38,099 nt of DNA from Promethearchaeota archaeon (GTDB lineage Archaea > Asgardarchaeota > Lokiarchaeia > Sigynarchaeales > SOKP01): NCBI GenBank assembly GCA_016839905.1, contig JAEOTJ010000138.1:1-38099 (forward strand), written 5' to 3'. A model generated the notes under the pieces. That model was not told the origin of the DNA. It made no database searches and saw only the letters and a program-made list of their open reading frames with translations. The position numbers and the translations under genes are program-made. Shown piece after piece: positions 7,442 through 20,100 of the stretch (its first letter is position 1; each line of letters starts with the position of its first letter).

Positions 7442-8190
7442 TAAGTAAGAAGTGAAGCACCTCTTAGAAATTTATCCCTTATAACCTCTGCATCAACCCA
7501 AGCAAACTGACCTTGCACATTTTGATGTGGAGCATCTGAATCTGAGATTAAAAATTCATTACTAGCTTCATTGTACTCCAAAATGACTACCCAATGTCGA
7601 TCATTTATAGCAGATGTACCGTCTCTATAACCTCCCATATCTGCTTGGATTGGACCATGTTCTTCCAATGAATTTATTAATTGCCCAACCAGAAGATTCC
7701 TGTCTTCAATAAATTCTCCTTGAAAATTATTGATATCATCTTGATTGGGATCCATTGATAAAGCATCTGGTGTCACAATCCAAGAATTTCCTTGATGATC
7801 TTGAAGTGTTAAACCAAATCCAGTAAGACCTATAGCACGATTACGAAACTCTTTAAATGCATTCAATCCATCCAGGGGCGTTAAACGGTATTTTTCAGCC
7901 AAAATTGCCATTATCCTATTTGGGTTCTCAATCAATTGTTCCCTGAATTGATTCATATCTTGAATATTATTATCTCGAAATAGGACTTGCATATCTATAT
8001 TATTAATATTATCCACAAAATTGTAGAGATTATTTGCCCATATTCCACGAGCATCTCCAGTTTTTAAAGCAACATGTACAGATTGGATAAACGCAGCCCA
8101 AGGGCAATATCTATTTCCTTCATCATCCATTCCCCAGTCATGCTGACTCACTACTTGAATCTCGTATTTCCCTTTATATAAAATAAAATC
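7441..8190 (-). other. C-terminal C39/papain-like cysteine peptidase domain of the giant protein
   Basis: Residues about 9950-10195 carry the C39-like layout. Gln9962 in VSQHDW is the candidate oxyanion residue. Cys9975 in NRYCPWAAF starts a helix. His10145 lies in RHWVVILEYN. Asp10163 follows in FLISDSDAP. The order Q-C-H-D and the H-W-V-V-(I/L) strand followed by a D turn match C39-like_2 peptidases. The spacing from Cys to His (170 residues) is longer than in minimal C39 peptidases, with a helical insert. All catalytic positions are intact, so cysteine peptidase or related transferase activity is plausible. A C-terminal position is unusual for C39 peptidases in ABC transporters and more like papain-fold effectors. 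Confidence 0.65.
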
Positions 8191-11100
8191 TCCAACATAT
8201 AATATTTTATCTTCTCTTCCTTTAAAGTCATACCTATCACTATCGGGTGCATGTTTTTCATTAAGCAATTTGGCCCAAAATGGTGAAGGAAAGGTTTGCG
8301 ATAAAGTATGTCTTGGTATTATGTAATTAATGTAATAATCCATGTACTCATTAGCAAATTGATTAGAAAAGATATTTGCCATTTCCTGGGGATTACTTGC
8401 GTGTTGCGGAACATCGGCAAAAATTAAAGACCCCTTGGGGAAGAAAGCTGGGAAATTATGGAGGAGCCCTCCATTCAAGTCTACAACAGGGAAATTTACG
8501 CGAGAACACAAGAAAAAGAGTGCATATGCGTTTTTAATTAGTTCTTCTTGACTCGTGAGCCTATTAAGAGTTCCAAAGTCGTAAGTAGGGGAAATGAAAC
8601 CTATATGCTGAAAGATCTCCACTTTTTCTTTTATATCCCCTAAAGTACTCAATGGTTTAATCGATATTTCGCCTCTCGTAGCATCGAATTCAATCATATC
8701 TGCAAAAATAAGGCGAAGTGTAAAGTGTCCGAATAAACGTTCCGCAGATTTAAGGATTTTTTCCGCGAGATTTGACTCCTCAGGTAAAAAGTTAATTTTT
8801 CGAGTAGCAGGATCTAACTCGCTATATCCCGCTTGGCTTTCATGATAAGATAAAAATGCTTGCTCTTGTTGAATGTCGGGATCACTTCCAGTGTAGTCCT
8901 TTATACCCCAGTAAATCTCCGATAACCACTCTTTAAGTGATTGTTGCTTATTAAAACGTCCGTTAATATCTTTCCAGAAGATATTATCGACAATAAGTGG
9001 CGAGTCTGATTCTAATTCATTAATAATATGATTTATTTGTTTAAAATCAGGACCTTGATTAAATATTCCAAAACTATCGCCGATAAAACGTCCGTTTAAT
9101 TGAGCTAAGTAGTCTTTAATTATTTTATAATCTGAATATGTCTTTATTTCATCAGAATCGAAAAGGCTTTGAATTATTGCCCAAAACTCATCCTCAGTAA
9201 AGCCATATTCCATTTCAGGATCTGTAAATGGTTCATAATCCAAGGGTCTTACCCAATTACAAGGATTAACGCAGAACTCTGTATTTTTAGTCTGTCGGGA
9301 CTTTAATTCATTTTTACTAGATACTGGAGTTGTTTGTATGTCTTCAAAATATTGACTTTTATCAGTTTGTTCAACTTTTAAATTATCGGTTCTTAATGCG
9401 GGATTGATCAAATGTACCAATGTATCTTGGTTTAAATTAATGGAGCCCTCTGATGTCGAAAAGACGGTAAGGAAATCAACGCCACAAGGGTTATCATTTT
9501 CGTCAATATAAGAATGCTGATTAAATTCATCGATAGCCCAATTTTTTTTGTTTTTTAATCCCAATTTCAGGTTATCTGGTTTAAAGAACGCGCTTGATAA
9601 CAAATTTCCATCCTTATCCGTGAGCAGAGCATTATAAATCGCTCCACGTTCGACACGATCCTTATGAGTTCTATCGAAATACCCATCAACCCAATTATCA
9701 GGAGTTATTACTTCTCTTCCAGAAACTTCAATTAAAGCCTGCTCATTTCCATCCTTGCTCGTGATGATTCTATATTTACCTTTTAGTTCTCCGCTTATGT
9801 CTTTTATCGATTTTCCATTTGAATCAAAGAATTTTGTAATACCAATGTCTTTCAATTGAGAAACCGTGATTTTTTTGGGGGTTATGAAATAATCTGACTT
9901 TTGGACATTTCTGACTAATCCTTTTCTAATCTCAAAGTTTCCATCGGAATCAATATATCCCACCTCACAATGGAATCTATCAAGATTAGATGTAGCTAAT
10001 GTCTCTATATATTCCTTAATTGCTTTAATATTTTTCTTATTTTCAGATATAAATCTTTTTTTCTTGATTATATTTTCTTTAATGAAATTATCAATATCAA
10101 ATAGATTAGGATCAAGCATTTCTTCTATATTTTCAGCAAATTGCTCTTTAGTTAAATCATTTCCATAAGTGTCCCAAATATATTTTTTAATGGCTTCTAT
10201 TGTGGCTATTTCATTAAGCGTCTCTTTAGAAACTTTAGCGTCACCCTCGCTATTATATATATGTTGAAAATCTGTCGAAAACCACTTCCGAATAGTTCTT
10301 TTAAAGAATTTTTCAAAAGTTTTGTATCCATCTAATTTTTGTAATTCCCCATTTAAGTTGATGTACATTTCATTTTCAAATATTCTCTCTTTATTTTCAC
10401 TTTTTTTATCCAAATTACCCCTAAAATTTATATATACTCCAGACATTGCGTCTATGAAGATATCTCTAGCGTATTGAGGGTTTAAAGAACTTTTTACAGG
10501 ATTGAAAAGAACAACTCTCAATGGATTTACATTCTCACCTAAATCTATTGTAAATACATGAAGTCCTAAATCTGGCCATCGTTCATTATGATCTAAAAAG
10601 TCCATATAAGGCGCGCTTAATTGGTTTTCTCTAGTTTGACAATAGTCATAGGAGAATATTGGAACGTCAATCTGCTCGAAATCACCATCATATTTATTAT
10701 AAATTTCATCGAGTACTTTTGGTAATAATTGTTCAAATATTTCTAGTTCAGAGAAAGAGCCCTTTCTAGTACTGAAAGTACCACGGTAAGAAGCAATAAA
10801 TTTACTATTTCCAGTTGTGAAATATTGCGCCAGAGACTCCTTTAAGAAATAGGAATAACTTGATAATTGTAGATCGAGTGAAACTTCTTTACGATTTGCA
10901 TAATCCATTAATTTTTGAAAAACTAAGTTATTTTGGACATCTGTTGCCCCCGATTCTTTAATCATTATCTCAAATATTGCAGCTTTCAGGCAGTTATCCA
11001 TAACTGCTCTATATGAATCGCGAAACACACCACCATCCATTGCTTTAGATTGAAACATCACATCCCAAGTTCTTGTTAAACAAGTCTCCCATTGTGTATT

Positions 11101-14100
11101 AACAACATATAGATCTGTATCTGGATCAATGATAAATTTTCTATTCCTTTCAAAGAATTGATTTCTATCATTATCATATGCTAGTTGGTGAAGTTCTTTA
11201 TTGAAATAATTTTCTAATTCCCATTTATTTCTTAGAAAAAGATTCTCAAACTCATGCATGAATTTAATAATTTGTTGTTCATTAAGTCCATCAAGGATTT
11301 CTAAAGAACCAATCATAGGACCTAAATTTGTTCTTAATTCTTTAAAACGCGCTATATAATCCGATAATATGATTTGTCTATAGGCACGTCTTCCTTCTTT
11401 AGATGCTTCCCTAATTAAGATAGTTTGAGAGAGATCGTGTCCTAGATGATCAAGTACTTCCGCTAATGTTGTTGTTTTTGTAATTAATATTCCATTATAT
11501 CTATGTCCAACTTTAAGAATAAAATTATCGAAAATTATATCAATCTTTTTACTTCTATGTATACCAAGTTGAAGCTTTATACGAGCTTTAGCATCAGTAA
11601 TTGTATCACTACCGCGTATATCAAACAATTTAATTGGTTTTGCACCCTTAATACCAACGTTTCTGAACCAGGGATCATACCAAATCTCTATATTATCACC
11701 ATTAACAATAACTTTATAGCAATTTGCTCTTGAACTAGGATCTCTTACATTATCATCTTCAATACTTTTTATTACTTCATGTGCTTTTATTAGTTGTTTT
11801 CCAGTTTCTTGGTTATAAAGAATATCAGCTTTTTTATTGAAAAGAGACTTAATTTTAGTGATAATTTTATCTTTTAATTTTAGTCTTTCTCCAACCAGGG
11901 AGCTAAGGTCCGTCTCAGGTTCCATTGGATTTGAAGCACCTGGAGAGGTTGAGATTGTAGGAGCTTTTTCTCCAAATAATGAACTAATATCAACAACATC
12001 ATGTAATAACGCTTGTTTAATGTCAATATCGGGTGAAAAGAAATCAATACCCATTCCTTTTGTTTTTCCTGACTTTTTTAGCTGTCGTTTTGTCCGCCAA
12101 TCATGGAAACCTTTAATCTTCGCTTGTGTATATGGCTTGATATTGCTTAATATATTAGCCATTGTTTTAATATTCGTGCCAAAAGTGAAGAACTTAGCTG
12201 ATTTAAGGATCAATTTTAAACCATTATAAACACCAGCCCCTATTAAATTTTTTAAGGATCTTTGACTTTTCTTTAATTCATTTTCACTAGCAAGATGAGC
12301 ATTGACTTTTGAGAGAGCTTCAACTTTAATGTCATCATAAAATTCCTTTTTCAAATCCTTTAAAGTTTCTCTTCTTGTCTGAGAATCCATCTCTGATAAA
12401 GTTACGGCTTTTTCTGAGATGAATTTAGCATATTCTTCATTAAACCAAGAATTTAAATCTTGATTACTTAGTAAATTAGATTCTAAAAATAGGTTAGCCC
12501 CAGTATCTGGGTTAGCATTATCCATTGATTCTCTGATGGATGTCAACACTGTAGAGACCCAAAATCCAATTTCAGGATTCCAATTAAAGATATCAAAAGT
12601 ATTTTCTACGAGGCTTTCAATTAAACCGTCGACTACGACTTCTTCAATAGCTTCTTCAAAGGATTTCTTAATTGTTTCTCTTGCCATCGCAACAATAGCA
12701 GATTTAAGAGTAGATTTAGTAACGGTTGTACTTAATTTTAATGCTTTTAATCTTGCCCATTCAGTTGCATGAGCTCCTAACATTGTAAATGGCGTGCTAA
12801 TGGCGGTTGAAGCGAGCGTCATTCTTACTGTATAATCAATCTCAGAGAGCATTTCAGCAGAACTTCTTGCGAAAGTATATTGATTAAAGTAATCCATAAT
12901 CGTATATGCCGTGGCTTGTCTTAATGCTAATTCTGGATGTTCTTCGACGTATTCAGAGTCTGCTGGAACGATTCTATCTATATAAATATGAAATTTATAA
13001 TAAATGGGTAAAAGATTGAATAAGAAAAGACCATCTTGAAATTCTTTTTTCGCATCAGCAGTTTTAAAAAGAATGTCCTCAATGCTTTTTGTAAAGTATA
13101 GATTACCACTATTCAATTCATAATAATCACTGCTAATATCTGGAAATTCTTCTAATTTAATTGGTCCCGCATATATATCAACATCAATGCGATTAATTGG
13201 ATAATCAAATGAATTATCCTTTAATTCTATTTTAGCCTCGTATTTTTCTTTTTCAACCTCTTCTAAGTCATATAGATCTTCACCTAACGTAATAAGAGCA
13301 TCCTTATATTTTACATCAACGGTAATGTGTCCTGTTTCAAATCCTGAACCTTTTAATTGTTCATATCTCTCTTCACTAACCACAATAGGTTGATATAAGA
13401 AATTATAAGGTAAAGTTAATTTATTCATATCCTCATCTTTATCAGTAAAGATGTATTGAGGGCGAACATGTCCTGTTTTAGGATCAAGCATTAATGTAGC
13501 TTTTATTGTATCTAAATCACCATCTGATCGGTCATTTACAGCTTGCTCTATATAACCTAAAGATGAATGACCATATGGCCAATATAAAAGATTATCCTGA
13601 CCTCCCATTTTCCAATTATTTGAATCGAACCAATAATTAGTTCGATCCCTATAAGAAAATAATTCACTAGTCAGCAACAAATAGTCTAAATTTAAATTGT
13701 CAGAATTTATAACACCCATAATTCCAAATAAAGCCCTACCTGGACTTGGCGGGGTTACTACTGCCTGAGCTGTATATTCTTCTCCTATTTGCCCACCTTG
13801 AATTTCAGTATAATAAGCACCGGGATGACCCATAAGTGCTGCTGGCATTGACTCACCAAAAATTCTATCAGTCCATACTCTTTCGCTAATAGAAGTTGGA
13901 TCTTTTTTATTTGCACCTTCAGGATAAAATATATTTGCTCTGGATTTAGATTCTTGTTCATGTGCTGAACAATCCATGGAAAATTTTGTTAGCAAAGTAT
14001 ATATCACTGTATAAGCTATTGTTCCTAAAATTTTCGCTCCTGCTGGAGTTATTATAAATGAGAAGGCAACATTAATCGCTGTACTTACACCAGCAGCAAT

Positions 14101-17100
14101 TAATGTCATTATGACTTGCCCTGCAACTTCACGCCAAAAATTTTTTAAATATTCTTCCCATATCTCTTTAGTTGCTTTCTCTTTAACTTCAACGACTAAT
14201 TCTGTATTATAGATATCTAAGAATTTAACAGTTTTATAAATTTCAAAGATATGATCTTTTTGGATATAATCATCATCATATTTTAGAGCCTCGGGAAATA
14301 TCAAATCTACTTCTTTTACTCTGCTTAGATGGTATTTCCATGCTCCAAACTTGAGTTTTTTATTTCCAAATTTATCAAAATTGCTACCTTCAGATAAAAC
14401 TTTAACACCACTTTTTTCATAAGGTATGAGATCATATTTTCCATCATAGTTATATCCAATTGAGACAACTCTATATACCTTATTGCCATCCTTATCTTCT
14501 TCTTCTGAGGGAGATACGATATATACCGTATCATAGAATCCATTTTTAGTAGAGTCATAGTAGAAATAATGACCTGTGATTTTACCTTTACCTGATATAA
14601 ATAGCTCTTTATCTGAAGTATAATAGACTTTTCCATCTGGAGGAGTCATGATTACTCCAGTTGCTTTAAATCTAACCAAACCTCCATTGGAAATGTCAAA
14701 GGGAAGAGTCTTATAAGCATCATGATATAAACTGAACCGATTAGGAATTTCAAGAATTATTGTTTCTTCGTAATAATTTTGATATTCTTCGGTTCCATCT
14801 TCAGAAATAATTAATAAATTATCGAATTTAGGCGATACACCATCATATTCCCATTGATTTACATCCCAATTATCATTAGAAGGATGAGTCAATGAAAGTT
14901 CATCGGAATCATCAGTAATTTTATAATCTCGCCCAGAGAGAATATTTCTTACTATTATTTCGGCACTCTGTTCAGCATCATCCTTATTAGTATTAAAACC
15001 ATCTGAATAAATTCTTACTTCATTAATAGTCCCATTAGACCAATCCGAGATTGTTAATTGTTCAGTAATGCGTTCATCAATATTTTCTGTTATTACCCAA
15101 TTAGTAAATTTATTGTAAGAGCCTTTTCTGATTCCAGATCCCCTACCACGATCTAAATCTCTTTCAGTTAAGTCATTATTAAAAACAGGATCATCATATG
15201 AACCTTTAAATAGTTTATCCCAACTCATTTTCATATATCGACCGAGCATTCTTCCAATGTTCTGCTTCCTTCCTGCTATTAGGGTTTTTTCATATTTCCT
15301 TGATATATGTTTAGTATAAGTATCTGTTTTTTCATAGGTGATTGATTTATCTGCAAATCCATCTTGATCTATATCAGTTTGGATGCTATAATAATCAGAT
15401 TTAACGTGATAAATGTCTGTATTATGCTCTAATAAGGATTTTCTTGCCCAAAAATCGGTGTCAGGAACGAACATTTTAAATACAGAATTTAAAATAGACC
15501 CGAGTACTACTCTTGTGAAGAAACGTCTTGGGTTAAAAATAATACTTGAAATATCTTTAGAAGTTAAATCAAATTCAAGAAATTCTAAAGGAGAAGATGG
15601 ACAATAATTTCCAAGGATCTCGTCTTTATATATATCAAACCACTCAGTCCATCTTTCTCCACTCGAAGTTTTACTGGTAATTGTTTCTTCGGTCTTGAAA
15701 TCTTGAATTGTTGTATGCCATAAAACTTCATTAGTTCCAGGACTGACTTCAATTCCATATCTGGTAATATCAAACCTTCCATCTTTATCAACATCAATAA
15801 CATGTTTATAATCCTTTATACCATCAGCTTCAAGATCAGCTTCATATATTATGCTCGAGTCATCTTCAAACACTTCAAAATTAACATAGAGCCCCGAATC
15901 ATAATTATCACGTGTATAACTTGAACTTGGATCCCTGATAAAATCAATTGGAGTGAATGAATCTCCAATAGTCTCAGAATTTTCTCCTAATAACATTATA
16001 CCAGATTCAGCGGAATGTTGGAAAGATATTGACAGATAATCATAGAATGTAGTGTCTGCGTGATCAATTAAATACTTATTCTTAAATTCCTCAGAAAGAA
16101 TTATCTCTGAGCTAGTAGATATTGGCCCAGAAGAAAAGCTGAATATGGCGGTAATCATATCAAAATCATTCAAGTCTCCTTTAAATGATGTAATTCTTAT
16201 TTCACTAGGATTGCTCGACATCCATTCTATTCCATAGCCATCAATCTCATTTTCAATTATAGTCTCTTCAAGAGCAGGCGTAATTCCAATAACCTTGAAT
16301 AATTCTAGATCAGTAAAATCATTCGCTAATGAATAATCAAGTTCTACATGGTGGGTATGGTCTGAACTGTCGTCAGATGAATATATTGTAAAAGAATCAG
16401 AATAATATTGAACTATTTCATAATCATAATTAGAATGTTGAATTACGTTACCTCCCCACTCTTCATATTTAGGTGTCAGATGGATATCATCATAAACAAC
16501 ATCTACAGTATTATAATCAATATTTTTATAATCAAGAGAAATTGGCGCACTCCACGAGTTTTCCGTGCAATATTCAACATTTAAATTTATATTAGGGTCA
16601 ATAATAGAAGGTAGCTCTACAGTTGTACCCCAATATTCTTGAGTACTTTCAAAATTAGTGTTCCATTTTAGTCCATTTCCTGACCAATGTAATTGAGCAG
16701 TATTATCTCCAACTCCACCTGCTTTATAACCATTATTATTTTCATCATGAATCCTTAGATAATCTAACCATTTTGTTGTATCAGCATTATTATAAAATAA
16801 CGGTAACTGTTCTAGATCGAGATCAAGTTCATATCTATCATATTCGAGTAGCTCATCTCCAGATTTAAATTTCTGATTCTCAGTATATTTCCAAATTCTC
16901 TCGTTAACGTTTTCAAAGTCAACGGATGCATCTTCACCTTCTTTTCGTATTGCTACTTGATCTATTGTTAATTCATAGCAAGGGTTTGGAACTGAAAATA
17001 CTATATCTGTAAAATCAAATATTCCATTATTAATTTGATATTTAATAGTAAAACTATCACCGGATTCTGGACGGTCACCATCATTTATAAAGGTAATTGA

Positions 17101-20100
17101 TTCTGAATTACCTGGAGTAATCTCCCAATCAACACCTAATACATATTCTACAATCTCTCCATCACTTAATTCCTTAACAACAGATATTGGTTTTATGGAA
17201 TCCCGGTAAGATAAAAGGAGGATATCATTATGATCTGGTGAGATTAAAGCATAGTGGTTTGTATCATCTAAATACGTGAATAATCCTTTAGGTTCTAACA
17301 GTTCCGATAAATCAATGTCCATTTTCACAGTTTGATATGAGTTTGAAAATTCAGTATCAAAAGGAGTAAGTCTCAATGGAATTTGATAAAGATCATCATC
17401 ATCGAATTGAGAGTAATCAGAATCATCATCAGTATTGACTAAAAGACATTCTGCCGTGGGATATGTTGTTCCGTGGTTCTTTTTAAAGTATAATTTTTCA
17501 ATTCCTAGTCTTACTGCCTTTTCTGGAGGAGAATTATATCGGATCATTATCATGTCTCCGTCCTTAAAAATAAATTCTTCGGGATTGGATGGATCTTCAG
17601 AGTCAGGATTTAAATACTTGTTTGGAACCTCAATAACATATGTATCCTTAATTCCATAACGATTTTCTAATGCTTCATATTTAATTTCCATATCATTAGG
17701 AAGGGCTAAGTGTTTCATGTTAGTATCAAAAAGATATACCAATTCATCTTGACTTGAATCTTCTTTAAGTTTATTTTCCAAGGTATATTTCATGTATTTA
17801 TTACCATTCTCGTCAAAGTGAGCTAATTGTTCGTTCCATTCAATAACTTCATATTGAGGTAAACCGATTGCATTATCGCTTGAGAATTTTGGATCACTCT
17901 TGAAAATAGGAATGATTTCTAAGGATTGTAAATCAGGTAAGGCGGTAAGCAAATCAATTTTTATATTGAAACCAAATTTGATTATATCCTCAATAGAAAT
18001 GATTTGCGTGGTATCAATTGGTTGATCTAAATTATCATAAAAATTAACATGTATTTCTTCTAAAGCATCATAATTCTGTATTTTTGAATTTATGAAAATC
18101 GAATCATATTCACCACCAGAAAGACTATTTTTAAATTCATCAACAGTTTCATCAAGAATGGATAATTCTCCAATAATATCAAACCATAAACTATTTCCTT
18201 CTTCAATATTTGAAACAATTTGAGAACCATAACAGATGGCTTCATCAAATGAAGAATCAATATCATCATACTGATAGAAAGCATCAAAGTTCGGTAGAAC
18301 CTTGAGGTCTAATTCTTCACCAAGAGAATCCTTAACATTCCAGTGAGTAACATCTATTGAATCTTTTAATTCACCATTTGGGTCATATTTAAATTCATAA
18401 TTATTGAATTCTATATCATTGAAATCAGGCATAAAAGTAACCCAGAAATCGGTAACATCCACATTTATTCCTTTATCTATAATTGGATTTACATCAGAAA
18501 CAGCGCCGAAAGGAAAACTTAAAAGCCATATCATAGTATCATCGGATTCATCCAACCTATATAAATCTTCAGATAAAAATTGAACATTTCCATATCTGTC
18601 ATAATAATAGACATTCACTACTGGGAGACCATCTTCTAGATATGGAGAAATATAATCATCAAGATTAGCATCAATATACTTATATCCATAATCATCATTA
18701 TTACCATCACCATCACCATCACCAATTTCTTGATTATCATTTTGTTGTCCATATTCAATAGTAAATTTGTGTTCATAATAATCTCTTTGATATAATCGAT
18801 AATTCAAGTAAAGAGAATAAGTATCATCAATCGAGAGGGAGTATTCAAATGGAGTGATGATGGAACTGCCGGAAAGTTTTCTATAGCTTTCACGATGAGT
18901 AATCATTGAATCACTGGATGTGTCTGGAACAACTGAATCCGTCACGGTATCAAAGACATTTGACCAAGGATATATAAACATTAGAAAGTGTTTTTGATCT
19001 AATAGGCCTGGTTGAACTTTTCCTTGATATATTACTTTTATTTGAGACTGTGAAGGTATAGAACCATCTATAAAATATATATAATTATTTTCTATCTTAT
19101 TAATATAATTATCAAAATCTACTCTATTTGCTTCATCACTAAAGATATTAGCGATGGAAGTCCCATCATCTTCAAAAATATTAATATTAATGTGATATTC
19201 TGAATCACCAGGTAGATACTGATAATTAAATGGAGTTAATGGGAGTGGATATGCTAATTGAGTAGAGTCATATGAAATATCAATATATACATAACTATCT
19301 GGGATTATTTTATATCCATCGTATTCGTGATAATTATCTGCCTGTATAGCTGATTCGGCCAAACTAAAATCAATTTCATAAATATAATCAGGCCCTGGAG
19401 GCGAAGGTAATTTTATAATATCATTCCATATATCAGGGTCAATTTCTATAGGAGTAATTGTATTATATTTATAAGGATCATATGGATCCCAAACTAAGCA
19501 TTTTATACTCTCAAAGGCAAAGTCTGGTGGCGGGACGTATCGTTCTTCTGGAACAACATCTAATATGCTAAAAATCTCTGAATCGTCTCCATTATATTCA
19601 ACTGAGATCGTGTTCTCTACTGTTGGCTGGAAAACAAACTCATCTGTCGTAGGGATGATATAATCTTCTTTTGCTAGTTCCATTGTTATTGCTGAAAATT
19701 GCACATTAAAACTGGCATCTCTTGAAAAGTCAGGATGTAAACTAAACTTGTAATCATTTGCGCCAATTTCTTCATAAGTATATTTCCAGACTAATGATGA
19801 TTCAAATGGATCTGTTGGATTTTCATGGATTTCATAATCTACTCCATTTTGAAATTTGTAATTAACCCAATAATCTATCATTATATTACCATTATCTCCA
19901 TACGCACTAATATCTGGAAGATAAAAGAATATATATGCTTGTCCATTTGAGCTAAATTCTAAAGAATAATAATGGTCTTCTAATATGGCACGGGGGTTCT
20001 GTCCCAGCCCTTCTTCAGGGTCATAACTCTCATCTTTTATTTTTATATGAGGATCAAATCGATCGATATAAAATCCATTAATTGAAAGTTCATAATCATA

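Noticed and set aside
18702..18724. Hexanucleotide accatc microsatellite as a phase-variable switch
   Set aside because: It has only about three full copies and a six-base unit, so length changes would keep the frame (Gly-Asp additions) and could not switch expression.
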